DNA of 64,000 nucleotides from Mycocentrospora acerina (Eukaryota; Ascomycota; Dothideomycetes; Pleosporales). The notes under the pieces were generated by a model. It did not search any database and was not told the DNA's origin. It saw only the letters and a list, made by a program, of their open reading frames with translations. Both the position numbers and the translations under genes were made by a program. Positions 24,487 through 34,972 of the stretch are shown here, piece after piece (position 1 is the first letter of the stretch; each line of letters starts with the position of its first letter). The stretch covers positions 310,001-374,000 of the forward strand of contig JAKUHH010000284.1 of assembly GCA_022701365.1 (NCBI GenBank), read 5' to 3'.

Positions 24487-25764
24487 CTAGCATCTTGCTT
24501 TGGCAATTGCCTCCCGAGGATTCTTAGAGATAATGCCTTCCTTTACCGCCAGGCTGTAGCTCCACCGGAAGTCAGCTCCCATCTGTGTCTTCCAGCTCCA
24601 AAAGACCCAGCCCATGTACTTTTCGTAAGTTTGAGCCTGCGAGCCCCACCATTGAGAGTAGAACGCTCTGTTCTCTGCTGTAGCAGGGTCGAATTCAGGT
24701 ACAAACTCAAGAGTAGAGGGAGTACCGATGCTGCATTCTCCTATAATGACTGGCAAGTTGTCTCCAAGGCCGAAAGAATCATTACACGAGGTGTTGAGGT
24801 ATGATTGCTTTGTTTGTTCAGGAATTAACTTGAGGTATCGGTGGTTGTCGTACACAACTCCAGCTCTGTTACCAAGGACTTCTTTGGCATTTCCAGCACC
24901 CCAGAGTTTATCCATGAATTGAATCGTGAGTTGATCTTGCTTGGATATGCGGAGTTTGACTTCTACCTCCCTTATCTTGTCGTACGCCGTGGCATAAAAT
25001 GGAAGGAGACGATCCTCGCGGTTCCATCCAGGCTCGTTCACTACTTCCAGAATTCCGGTCGTGCGGTAGCGGCCATCGGTGTGGATACGTTTTGTCATCT
25101 TCTGGAGGAAAGTAATAGTACGGTTGAATTCGGCGGGGGTGAAGAACCCGGGCTCAGGAATATTCTGTGTTAGAATTAGCAGGTTAAGTTAGAGAAGAAG
25201 GAGCGTACATACCACTCCAGTGAATGGTTGCCACGATTCCTGGGCCCCAGGCGCACCATGCAAATCCATGATAACAAAAAGCCCACGATCTGCTGCCCAA
25301 CCGACCATTTTATCCACATACTCCAGTGCGCCCTGCGGAAAATGCTCATCGTCTCGAACGATGTCACCAAATATCCAAAAGCCTACTGGTATCCTCACTG
25401 TGTTCAGTCCGTACTCCTTCATCTGGTCCAGGTCTTTTTCTGTGATCCAACGTTTCCAGTGCTTTCGAAAACTCTTATTCGCTTCGTCTTGACCAAGCTT
25501 AACAACACAGTCCCATTCTGCCGCCGCGTCTCCACAGCCCATGTCTGCCCATTCATCTCTTGCCATCCATGGCTCGATGACAAACTGAGAACCCAGGTTT
25601 ACTCCGCGAATCTTTTGTTCACGGTTCTGAATTGAGCGACCTCGACCGGTAGAGAGTTGGCTGGAGGCAGAGTTGGATGGGTTGTTGAAGAAGTTACGTT
25701 CATGCGGGAGCCAAGCCAAGGCTCCTGTCGAAAAGCTCAGAAGTGAAAGAAGTGATGATTTCAT
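24487..25764 (-). CDS. Secreted GH5 exo-1,3-beta-glucanase-like enzyme
   Basis: Two exons: 25213-25764 and 24487-25164 (1230 nt, 409 aa), with a 48-nt intron (GTATGT, TTCTAACACAG). A signal peptide (MKSSLLSLLSFSTGALAW) starts the protein. IRGVNLGSQFVIEPWM is the typical opening of the GH5 Exg1 group (about residues 52-67). NTVRIPVGFW and VIMDLHGAPGAQ lie near residues 120-175. LEVVNEP gives the acid/base Glu (about E228), and IIGECS gives the nucleophile Glu (about E327). It should trim or modify extracellular beta-1,3-glucan. In Exg1 relatives the residue after the nucleophile is usually Trp (GEWS); here it is Cys, a change next to the active site. Confidence 0.9.
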
Positions 25765-26782
25765 GATGAATTGTTATTGGAAGCAGTGATTCAAGATGGT
25801 ACGAAACCAATTTCACATAGACTGCGCTTGGCTGGAGCGAGTATTTTGTAAAGACTTGAATGAAGTTTACGAAGATACTTATACAAACTGAGAAGTCAAG
25901 AGTCAAATTTCCGAGGGAATTCGAAAAAGAGAAGACGGCAACGACAAACAACAAGTCCCGGCTTTCCGCGACGTACATTATGGATTCACCAAGACCGAAG
26001 CTACAAAGTCGGAGTCAGAATGCGGTTAGAGTTCAAAGGAAGAATAGAACCAGGAGAGTGTGTGCCGCTAGTGATTTTGAACCCGGCTTTCCGCGTGGTT
26101 CATTTATTACTCCGCAGAAACCCCAGTTTATGGCATTCTTTAGGGGCTGGGTGGCGCTGCACCCCGCTGCGGAGAAAGTGGGTCCTGTCTCGTGGTGTGA
26201 AGTAGAAGGGCATGTGACCGAGAGGTGCACTTCGGCACAAGTTTCACCGAGAAAGATGTGAGTGGATTGAATCGTGAATGACGAAGTGGAAAATAGCGTT
26301 GAAAGCAAACGAGCTGCTGACTTTTACACGACAATAACCTAATATTTCTGGATATAACACACCGCATGCAAGAAGTGCCCTTACTGATTTGGCCAAGTTA
26401 ATTTCAACGAATGCGATATTTTGAGTTGACGGATACAGTAGTCTGTACGTAGCGCTTGGTGACTGCGAATAAGAGCGTCGAAGCTCCTCAGCATTACGTG
26501 CTAAAATGACGTTTGACTATCCTTCCTATCAGCTTAACGAATACGCTGTCCGTTAAAAGATACAATAAACTTAAGTTAGTGATATATATATATTCCCTAG
26601 ACCTCTCTTAGAAAGCCCGATTCTTGTTTGTTCCGTCTTTGTTGTTCCTCAAACAGTGCTGCATCCTAAAACGGCTTACTTCGACGACCCGTCTGCGCAT
26701 GGACCCCCAACACAGCAAAAAACTTTTCTCTCAACCCACACCTCCAAAGGAAAAGAGGGCAACAAAAACGTTAAAAATGAGA
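25765..26782. other. Intergenic: GH5 promoter side and tRNA 3' flank
   Basis: No supported gene. Short frames between 25860 and 26370 lack domains. A TATATATATA run lies near 26582-26592. Confidence 0.5.
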
Positions 26783-26855
26783 AGCCTGACGTGGGGCTTG
26801 AACCCACAACCTTGAGATTAAGAGTCTCACGCGCTACCGATTGTGCCAGCCGGGC
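26783..26855 (-). tRNA. tRNA-Lys (anticodon CTT)
   Basis: The minus strand folds into a 73-nt cloverleaf. The acceptor arm is GCCCGGC with GTCAGGC, discriminator T. The D-arm has the AATCGGTA loop, the anticodon stem TGAGA/TCTCA encloses loop CTCTTAA (anticodon CTT, reads AAG), and the T-arm is GTGGG-TTCAAGC-CCCAC. There is no intron. Position 4-69 of the acceptor stem is a C-A mismatch and the D-stem has one A-C opposition, so it is slightly off ideal, but all conserved tRNA positions are present. It sits in a gene-free gap, as is usual for Pol III genes. Confidence 0.93.
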
Positions 26856-27089
26856 TTGAATGGTGTTGTTTGATGGAGGTGGAAAACGGTTGAACAGCTA
26901 TAGCCTTACCGAAAGATTGACTAGGGCCACTGATAGATAAGTATTCTTTGTTCAACTCGCAATACATGCAATCTCTTCTCTCTCAGCGTGCCAAAGTTTA
27001 TAGATACCAACACCAACAGCTCTTTGGAACAGCATCCTTCCCACATACCTTTCACCTTTCCTCTCAAACTATCACAGCCCACTCTCCAC

Positions 27090-27627
27090 TTACCAACGCC
27101 TGACTTTCTTTGAAACCCCTACCTCATGCGGGCCCTCCCGACACTCGCTGTCCTCCTCATCTCCATTAGCCTCGCAGCAACTCCAAAAGAATCCTTCAGG
27201 AAATTCTTTGTGGTTCTCCTCAGAGTTAATCGGTCCATGCGTCTCCTCTTCTGTGTCAACCCAAAAATCATCGATTGGCGTCAGCCACCCTAAGTTCACT
27301 TAGCACAAATAACATATCACTAAAAAATCTAGGGTCGAACATACCCTCATGCCATTTGCAGCTCTGTGGTCCGTTTTCGGTCACGTCGAACTCCGTGGAG
27401 CAGCGGCTACATGTTGCAAAACGGAGGGTGGTGTATTCTTCGGCGGGTTGTTTCCGTTTTCCAGTTGTAGATAAATTATTTGTCTGTGAGTAATTGGGGA
27501 GGAGAAGTACGTTGCAAACTGAGGTGCGGACGGAGTCTGATTCTGAGCAGAGGGACTTTAGAATAGTTCGCAAACGAGAGGCGGATGCGTTATCGATTGC
27601 CTCGTTTAATAGGTCTGTAGAAGACAT
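27090..27627 (-). CDS. Small Cys/His-rich hypothetical protein
   Basis: Two exons: 27345-27627 and 27090-27289 (483 nt, 160 aa), with a 55-nt intron (GTATGT donor, TGCTAAG branch, TTAG acceptor). The N-terminal half is helical (LNEAIDNASASRLRTILKSL). The middle has CSRCSTEFDVTENGPQSCKWHEG, then GWLTPIDDFWVDTEEETHGPI, EGFFWSCCEANGDEEDSEC and EGPH. The Cys pairs, Cys-x3-His and CC plus Cys-His ending are the spacing of a small zinc-binding fold seen in many fungal orphan proteins. Function is unknown. The splice joins the two halves of the putative metal site, which supports the model. Confidence 0.78.
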
Positions 27628-28044
27628 TATGTGATATAAGATGTATGATGTATGACGTGTTATGTTTATGTGCTGTTAAAATAGATGACGAGACGCGCAG
27701 GAGGGAGCAAAGTCGCGTGGTGATCATACACATGGGTTGCAATGACGTAAGTGGTAGGCTTGGGAGTTTCCATATTTGTTGTTAGTGTGCCTGGTCCGAA
27801 GAATGGACCGAAGATTAGGACATGCCTGTCCGGTGCGCGGATTTAGTGATTCCAGTCAATAAGCAAGATTCGTCAAGATGTATGTGGAGACTCTGAAACC
27901 AATAACAAGAAGTCAAATGTACAGTGATCAATTGCCCAAACGATCTATACCGTGCCCTACTGTACAGCGTACTCGTCGAGTGCCACGCTTAGACTATACT
28001 GAAAAAAATCCCCGTCTGCCTCACTTCCATTCGACATCAATCGC
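27628..28044. other. Intergenic between two minus-strand genes
   Basis: No gene seen. It holds the upstream region of the Cys-rich gene and the 3' flank of MIC10. Confidence 0.5.
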
Positions 28045-28616
28045 TTATGGCCTGACCACGCGGAGACCATCCTTGGGGGGTGCAGCAGCGCGCTTGAATG
28101 ACTGTACTTTTGTCAGCGTTTCCCGCCAATATTGAGGTCCAAGACTTCATACGGTATCACACTCTTCCCATGCACGTCCGGCACCAAATCCAAGACCAAC
28201 GGTTGCGGGCCACGCACGGCGCTTGAAGAGGAGTACGGAGAAGACGACACCGAAGGAGAGGCCGAGACCGGAGCGGATCAGCATCGAAGAGAGACAGCGG
28301 TCCCACTGCAAGTCTCCAAGTCAGCACAATAACTCTACAGCGAGCAAATGCAGCTTATCCGCAAGTGTTGGGCATCTGGGTGTAGTATAGTATTGTGTCG
28401 TATAGCGTCGTGTGGGGCTAGGAGAAGTTGCAATTGAACGGAGTATATCGCACAACATGCAACCACATATCCCAGCATGTGAAGTCTGACGCAAAACTTG
28501 ACGCCAGATCCTCAGGCAGGCGGAGGGAGATGTACCTTCTCGTTGAGCAGAGCTTCGCTCAAAGGGCGGGTGGTTCGCGCGATGGGCGCGATGGGCTGGG
28601 GTGTTCCGTCGGCCAT
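28045..28616 (-). CDS. MIC10: MICOS complex subunit Mic10
   Basis: Three short exons: 28536-28616, 28153-28305 and 28045-28101 (291 nt, 96 aa). The N-terminus has PLSEALLNEK, spliced to WDRCLSSMLIRSGLGLSFGVVFSVLLFKRRAW, the first membrane helix with its glycine motif (GLGLSFG). Then GLGFGAGRAWEECDT forms the second Gly-rich helix, and the last splice gives SFKRAAAP. Exon ends are all phase 0. Mic10 forms oligomers that bend inner-membrane crista junctions. Length and motif order match the family. The exons are too short to show up as long open frames. The start lies 267 bp from the divergent URB2 start. Confidence 0.93.
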
Positions 28617-28883
28617 GGCGGGCGTTTGTGGGTGCAATTGGTCGGGTCGGGGGCGGGGTCGACGTGGACGGAGGTGGTGTTGACGTTGGCGAGGTGCGGC
28701 AGACAGGCGGTGATGATGCTCCTCTCGGAGGGCGGAAGTTTGCTTGACATGGCCGGCCTTGGCGCATGCAAGGCTCGAGAAAGCTCACGTCCGAGCGCGA
28801 CTTTTTTCGAGCAGCGAGTTGCACCTTCCTGGGCCGCTCTATTTTGGCAACCACACCACCACAACGTGAAGTGAGAGACCAAG
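28617..28883. promoter_or_regulatory. Bidirectional MIC10/URB2 promoter
   Basis: 267 bp separate the two ATGs on opposite strands, so both core promoters must lie here. No TATA box is obvious; the region is GC-rich. Confidence 0.6.
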
Positions 28884-31800
28884 ATGGCGCCAGTGAAGCC
28901 GGCAAGTCTATTGTTACCACAATCGTCCGTGTCATCGACTAATACATCACAGTCAGCAGATGATGGGCCTGCGCCAACCCGCCCTCGCCTGCAAGCCGTG
29001 AACCAGAACTTCTCAGACTTGAACGAGCAGATTCGCCAGGTCGCGCACATCATAGGCCTTCCTGACAACTGGACAACTGTCGATGACGAAGACACTCGCT
29101 CAGACATTGTGCGACAACTTGTTCGCGCAAGAGCAGAATGGGTTTTGCGCTGGGTACTCGACAAACTCAAGGACGAGGCAGAGGCTGGACAGACAGCGCG
29201 GGGAAACACTACAGCATGGAGGCTCTTAGACTGGATGGTCCATGTGCTGCCTGTCTCACGCAGCGCTCCTCACCTACGGGACGCCAGCTTCACCACCATC
29301 CTCGAGAGGTCCTTAGTCGAGATCGTCGACAGAAACTCCACGGCGCAGTCTGCCCCCACGTCAGAGGATGTCCACATGGCGGATGTGTCAGAGTCGAGCG
29401 AGACCATTGGTGACGACTCGCAACCATCTCGCAAACGGAAGCGAGGAGCCGCCAACTCAAGCTCTCCCTCGAAGAGAGCAGCAGTAGCATTCACCGACCT
29501 CGAGCAGCTATTTGACGTAGTCGCGACTGCGGTCAGGTCCATCACAGGACTCGCCGCTACCCACAGCAAGACGGACGACTCCACCCAACGAGAGCTCATG
29601 AAGATGGCATTAAGAACTGAGAGCGCACAAGCATCACGCATCCTCAAGTTCTGGCTCACTTGTGTCCACAAACTTGTCAACGTCGCCCTGGCTTCAGCGT
29701 CTCGCGCACCAAATGTTGAAAAATATCTCGACCTGTCCCTCGCTCTGGAAGTTTGGGAGCTACGAACCGTCGACACAGCCGATGAGATGGGATCTTCCGC
29801 TGATGAGTTCACCACGGAGTGTCTCGTTCCTGCATTGATGCTCCTCGATACTCTCAAAGGCATTCACGCTCAGCAACTCGAAGCACTTTCCACCCGCTCC
29901 TTCAATCGCACGACACAGGCACTCGAGAAACTGCTTGCACGGCATCTGCTTGCGCCATCACGCGCGGCCTTCTTTGTGGAGAGTCTTGCAGAGCCTACGG
30001 ATTCTGAACCTAGACCTCTTGAGGCGAAACAACTTGCTGGTAGTCTGGAACCACTACGAGCAAAGCTTCTTCAAGCAGCACAGATCGAGGATGCAGGCGA
30101 AGCTGTCCCAACTGACATAGCCTGTTTGTCCAGTGCAACCTCGCATCTGCTAGATCTAGCTGTTCGTGCTTCTCCATCTCGAACGCCCAAGAGCAGGATC
30201 ACAGAAAAACCTTGGATCCAAGCAGTCTTTGTGACACTCATTGAATGTGCTGGATGTTTACTCAGTCAGCCTCCTGAGTTTGTCACCTCAAGGACTGCCG
30301 TCACTGCTCTCGAGAACGCTGTACGTGTGCTCCAGGCCCATAACATCAGCATTAAATCAGACATCCTGAAGAATGTCTTTTGGTATCACTCGGGTGTAAA
30401 ATACCCACAGAATCAAGAGAAAGAGGTGCATTGGTCGTTGATCGCAGCATTAATTGAGCTTGACCCTACAGTATTTGTAGCAGAGCCAAAGGCCATATCC
30501 GGAGCTTCTCGGGAGCAACAAACCGACCTGGCAGAATATATCTTCGAGCAGATATCGAACACCGAATTCAAGGGTCCAGGATTCGTCAATGACGCTGAGA
30601 TACTAGGTAACGTTTACATCGACTTCCCTGCGCATCGTAAACCTCAAGTTCAGCGAAAAACGATACTGGAACGTATTGTTGTTCCGATCATGTCGGCCTT
30701 CGCGCGCAACCGAAACCTACTGGGTTTCCTCAGAAGGTGGGATGATCAACTTATCAAAAGCTACAAGTTTGAAAACCGACAAATCCTCAAAGAGCGCAAA
30801 GACCTCATTTGGGAAGACCGCACTCTGAACATAGCTTTGGTAAAGCTGTTGGAGCAATCTCTCACGCAAGGTCAAATCGCAAAGCTGATCCAGGAGCATA
30901 CCACACGTATGGATGCACTTGGTGATGCCATAGTGATCTCGTCAAAGGAGGGTGTCAAAGTTCGAAAGTTGGCGGCCTTCAAGAATGCATCAAGCAGTGC
31001 TATCATCATCCCGGCAATCTTACAATCAATCGGATCTGATGATATTTTAAGGGCACTTAAGCCACAGCTCCATTCGCTGCTTCAGTCCTACACTACCTGG
31101 GTGCAGGATGACCAATACAGCTTGTACTCCAAGCTTGCCTTCTCATGGTTCACACTTTGCCAGTTGTTGACAAAGTTGTGGCCTATTGAGCTTCATGGCT
31201 CTGCGCACATCCAAGAAGAGTTACTCCTCCCGCTTCTCAAGCAGGCTACAGATGATATGTCTTTGGCCCGGAAGGATCAGAGTGGCAGGAACGTAGACTC
31301 ACTCGCGCGAGCAGCGGCTATGCTGTTCCTGCTTGACGCATGTGACTGTCTACAAACCATGCCCGAGTCTGCGGGCGTCATACAATTAAGCTTACCAAAG
31401 ATCATTGAGAACCTTTCATCTAGTCGGCTTGAACTTACAGAGTACACAAAGATGGTTGAGTTCTTCTGCGCCGACTTTGTACAGTTATTCGGGCACCTGG
31501 AAGCTGAAGCTTGTCAAGAATCCTTGCTTAACTTGGTCTCAAGACTGTCAAGATTTGACGATGCGACTGGCCATCACATCAGCCAACTACTTTCTCAGAC
31601 GATCTTCGAGCAAGGAAGCTCTTCCATGCAGGATACGTACTCGACAGTCCTCCTCAAGACACTCGAGGAAAACGACAATAACCGTGCTCATGACATTGCC
31701 ATCAACTCATTCTTGCAAATAAGTCCCATGTCACTTTCGCGGGAGAGACGGCAAGCTATCCTCGACCATATAGCAAAGATGCTTGTTACAGGGCCAAAAG

Positions 31801-33437
31801 ATTCGGCTGCCTTGTTGAGCATCATGGCTCATCTCATGGAGGTTTCCAACGCGACAGCAAAGATATCAACAGACGGTAGCTTGTGTTTCAAGATTGCCGA
31901 AAGTCTGCGTAAGCAAGGACTTGAGTCACCCACGTCACTCCAATCGCTTCAGCACCTCGTCGAACTGACACTGGCGCATATCATTCCAAATCAGGGCCAG
32001 CCCCAGAATCAGGTCTTCCTAGGTGAATTCAGAATTCAGCTCGGCTCAGTCACTAAGAAGAAATCTCAGTGCTCTGCAGCTAAACTAGCTATCCTCCGCG
32101 CAGCTGTTTGCGTTCAAAAGCAGAATGCGCTGATCGACCTTGAGCGTTATGTTGCTGTACTGAAGCAGTGCCTTGCCGACGAAACTGGTAACAGTGCTTC
32201 CCTTCAAGATGTGTTAGATGCGTTCAACGAGCTATCCCCATCCGCGCTCCAAGAAGTCAAGCTCTTTGATACAACACAAGCTTGGTTGCGTACGTGGATT
32301 AGCGCGAACGCTGATTTGGAGGCATACATCACTTCGGAAGGAGAGAGCCCTGTTGAGGTAGCCGAGTACGTAGCTCGGTTACATACAATAACAGCAAGAT
32401 ACAATTTGCATCCAAGCATTGTTTGGCTGATCAATTTGACGCTCAAGCTTGTTCGCGAGCCAATTGCCGACGGAATGAAGGTGGCTGCTTTCGAGACAGT
32501 CAAAAGCGCTATCGCGCCTCTCTCAACCGCTGACAGACTGGACCTCATCCCCGTCTTAACTGATGTTCAAGATCCCTTCAATCGCGCTGCATCATACCGT
32601 CTTCTTACCATTCTCATATCAACTCTAGACGACAAGCTAGAAGCAGATGCTCAGATCCGGCAAAAGCAGCTCGCCATACTACCGAGGATATGCGCCGTCC
32701 TCGCCTCGAGTGCAGACCATACGACTTCAAACGCGCTGCTCAACAGCATAAACATGGTTCTCGACTCAAAATCTTCCCTTGCTTCTCAACATAGTATCGA
32801 GTCTGTCCTCGGTGTTCTCGTAAAACTCTCGTCTCGCAGTAGCCCTGCCCTCTCAACTACATACGCGTCCCTCATCTACTCACGCATATGCGAAACAAGC
32901 CGACTTCTACTACTTCTACATCGTGGGCGTCTAGGTGGGCGTTTCCACCTCCTCCTACCGTTACTACAGGGGCTGCTTTTCTGCTTGTTCACGCCAAATC
33001 AAGGGCGCACTGGTGCTCTTCCGCCATGGCTCAGATCTGCTAGCTTGGACCCCGCAAATGCAGCGCAATATTCACGTGTTCTCCTCACGCTATGCAATCC
33101 CCCACAATCTTCTGTTAAGGCTGCGCATCACCCAAAGAAATCCAAGGAGCTCAACGACCCTGTGAAGGCGGCAAGGGAATACACAAGTCACTTCCTTTAC
33201 CCGCTTCTCGCATCGTTTTGTAAGTTCCAACTTGGTGGTAGATTAGAGGCTGGAGTAAGAGAGAAACTCATGCCTGGGATGTGGGAGGCAATTGGTACGG
33301 CGGGTGTGCATAAAGATGGACTAGATGCCATGTTTGCGGGAATGGGCAGGAGCGAAAGGGATGTTTGGAGAGGGGTCTGGGGCGAGTGGGAGCGAATTCA
33401 TGGGAGAAAACAGAGTGGGGGTGTTGATGAGGTCTGA
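28884..33437 (+). CDS. URB2: Nucleolar 27S pre-rRNA processing protein Urb2/Npa2
   Basis: One uninterrupted frame of 1517 codons. The protein is a long helical-repeat solenoid without catalytic motifs. The C-terminal 230 residues carry the Urb2/Npa2 signature: LLLLHRGRLGGRFHLLLPLLQGLLFCLF, LTLCNPP, HFLYPLLASFCKFQL, and a final block MPGMWEAIGTAGVHKDGLDAMFAGMGRSERDVWRGVWGEWER. A basic nuclear-localisation-like stretch (RKRKRG) lies near residue 186. Urb2 acts in early pre-60S particles with Npa1/Urb1, Dbp6, Nop8 and Rsa3. Length suits the fungal family. The N-terminal 30 residues are Ser/Pro rich; a small intron there is not excluded but is not needed. Confidence 0.88.
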   Translation: MAPVKPASLLLPQSSVSSTNTSQSADDGPAPTRPRLQAVNQNFSDLNEQIRQVAHIIGLPDNWTTVDDEDTRSDIVRQLVRARAEWVLRWVLDKLKDEAEAGQTARGNTTAWRLLDWMVHVLPVSRSAPHLRDASFTTILERSLVEIVDRNSTAQSAPTSEDVHMADVSESSETIGDDSQPSRKRKRGAANSSSPSKRAAVAFTDLEQLFDVVATAVRSITGLAATHSKTDDSTQRELMKMALRTESAQASRILKFWLTCVHKLVNVALASASRAPNVEKYLDLSLALEVWELRTVDTADEMGSSADEFTTECLVPALMLLDTLKGIHAQQLEALSTRSFNRTTQALEKLLARHLLAPSRAAFFVESLAEPTDSEPRPLEAKQLAGSLEPLRAKLLQAAQIEDAGEAVPTDIACLSSATSHLLDLAVRASPSRTPKSRITEKPWIQAVFVTLIECAGCLLSQPPEFVTSRTAVTALENAVRVLQAHNISIKSDILKNVFWYHSGVKYPQNQEKEVHWSLIAALIELDPTVFVAEPKAISGASREQQTDLAEYIFEQISNTEFKGPGFVNDAEILGNVYIDFPAHRKPQVQRKTILERIVVPIMSAFARNRNLLGFLRRWDDQLIKSYKFENRQILKERKDLIWEDRTLNIALVKLLEQSLTQGQIAKLIQEHTTRMDALGDAIVISSKEGVKVRKLAAFKNASSSAIIIPAILQSIGSDDILRALKPQLHSLLQSYTTWVQDDQYSLYSKLAFSWFTLCQLLTKLWPIELHGSAHIQEELLLPLLKQATDDMSLARKDQSGRNVDSLARAAAMLFLLDACDCLQTMPESAGVIQLSLPKIIENLSSSRLELTEYTKMVEFFCADFVQLFGHLEAEACQESLLNLVSRLSRFDDATGHHISQLLSQTIFEQGSSSMQDTYSTVLLKTLEENDNNRAHDIAINSFLQISPMSLSRERRQAILDHIAKMLVTGPKDSAALLSIMAHLMEVSNATAKISTDGSLCFKIAESLRKQGLESPTSLQSLQHLVELTLAHIIPNQGQPQNQVFLGEFRIQLGSVTKKKSQCSAAKLAILRAAVCVQKQNALIDLERYVAVLKQCLADETGNSASLQDVLDAFNELSPSALQEVKLFDTTQAWLRTWISANADLEAYITSEGESPVEVAEYVARLHTITARYNLHPSIVWLINLTLKLVREPIADGMKVAAFETVKSAIAPLSTADRLDLIPVLTDVQDPFNRAASYRLLTILISTLDDKLEADAQIRQKQLAILPRICAVLASSADHTTSNALLNSINMVLDSKSSLASQHSIESVLGVLVKLSSRSSPALSTTYASLIYSRICETSRLLLLLHRGRLGGRFHLLLPLLQGLLFCLFTPNQGRTGALPPWLRSASLDPANAAQYSRVLLTLCNPPQSSVKAAHHPKKSKELNDPVKAAREYTSHFLYPLLASFCKFQLGGRLEAGVREKLMPGMWEAIGTAGVHKDGLDAMFAGMGRSERDVWRGVWGEWERIHGRKQSGGVDEV

Positions 33438-34972
33438 ACAAAGTGCTACAGTTGGTAGATGAAGAGTGTAGATAGCGATGTTGGAAAAATATTCACTCCA
33501 GTACAGGGGATTGGACGAAAACTCTGAAGCCCAATCTACTGTTAATATCCGTTCGATTCAATGCAACTTGACCAAAACTGGAAGCCAAGGGAAAAGAGAA
33601 AGTTTTGCGATAAAGCGGTGGAAAATATTTGCTCTCTGTAGATTGGGGGTTCTACACGACGCAAAGATTGGCTCGAGTCCCTCGTGAACATGAGAACAGC
33701 TGAACACAACTGATAAGAAGTCATGCCAGGGCAAAAGGCTAGAACAAAGAATGTCGGCAGTTAAACGCTTGCAATACGGGATCTCGGAATGAAGTCGGAC
33801 GGCGATCCATGCGCTCAGTGCAAATCCGCTGAGATGCCATGTGAGGTTGCATATCCTGGGGCCGGCGGAATCTTTGTACTCGATCACATCGAGTCACAGG
33901 CACTCGGGCTGATTGGCTGAGCGGGCGTCCCGTTGCAACCCCACAATACTTTATCTCCCGGGTGCAGCACCGCTAGTCTGCTAGCGGCATGACGCTTTCG
34001 CCTGATATCTATCAAGCGGGAGTCGGTGCGTCTGGAGATGCAAACCTAAGGCTGCTGCTGCTGCGCAGGTCTTGATGGCGCAGAGTAGGTTGGAGGCTAA
34101 GAGATAGGAACATCTCCGAGATCAGGGTGCGCGGTGACATGATGGTATCGAGTCAAAGAGGTCACGATGAACTTGCGCTGTAGAAGTTGCTTTTGCAGGC
34201 GCACACCGTTGTCATAGGTTCGACGTCAAGAGGCAGTTGGGTGGCACGCGAGTAATTACACTGAACATGCCTCATTCGCCGTTGTAATACGCCCACAAGG
34301 CTGCGCTGGTTGCAGCATCTGCTCCAGCGTGCTCTGAAAATTGTGCATATTCAAGGCGCACATCACCGGGCTCGTTCGCTTATTGGAGATGCATAGCGCG
34401 TGGCGGATAAGTTCTGTGGTAGACGGATAGTCGGTTCTGAACGCGTGGGCTGGTGCAGCGATAAGGGCGAACGGGCCATCCTCCATCATGGCATGGCATC
34501 GCCTTTTTTCCTAACGCACCCGTGGATCGGACCCCCCAGATAGAGGATTGTGGAGCGCACTCGCTCTGTGGGAGGCTGGTTCTGGTGTGGTTAAATATGG
34601 GACTGTTCCCCCCCATGTTGATGTGTTCAAGATCACGAAGTTTGTTCGACCTTGGGGACTACAATACCCCGCTCATCCAATTGGCATTCATCATTCGGTT
34701 TAGTTTGCCATTAGCACGGCTCCAAGTTGCAGCCATCCACACTGGATCCTGAACGCGAGCCGCTCATCCAACCGCAGATCGAGCAGAGATCAGGCGCGAG
34801 AGGAAGACCAAGAGCTGAGGATAAAACCACACGTCATTCCAGCGGGGATCAGCATCAATACCTGGCAACAGCAACCGCCTCGAGCAGCAGGGATCAGAGC
34901 TTTATAAGGCCTATTGCGACGTCTTCGGTTTATCACTCAAGTGACGAAACACCATTCTGGTTCAGCAACATC
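33438..34972. other. Intergenic, no supported gene
   Basis: URB2 3' flank and the NCS1 permease promoter. Frames are short and shadow one another. An in-frame extension upstream of the permease ATG exists but begins at a non-ATG codon. Confidence 0.5.

Noticed and set aside
26624..26859. Two overlapping plus-strand frames
   Set aside because: They run through the complement of tRNA-Lys and have no other support.
34727..34972. 82-codon N-terminal extension of the NCS1 permease
   Set aside because: Begins with TTG, is polar without motifs, and the family normally starts at the MERVK-type Met at 34973.
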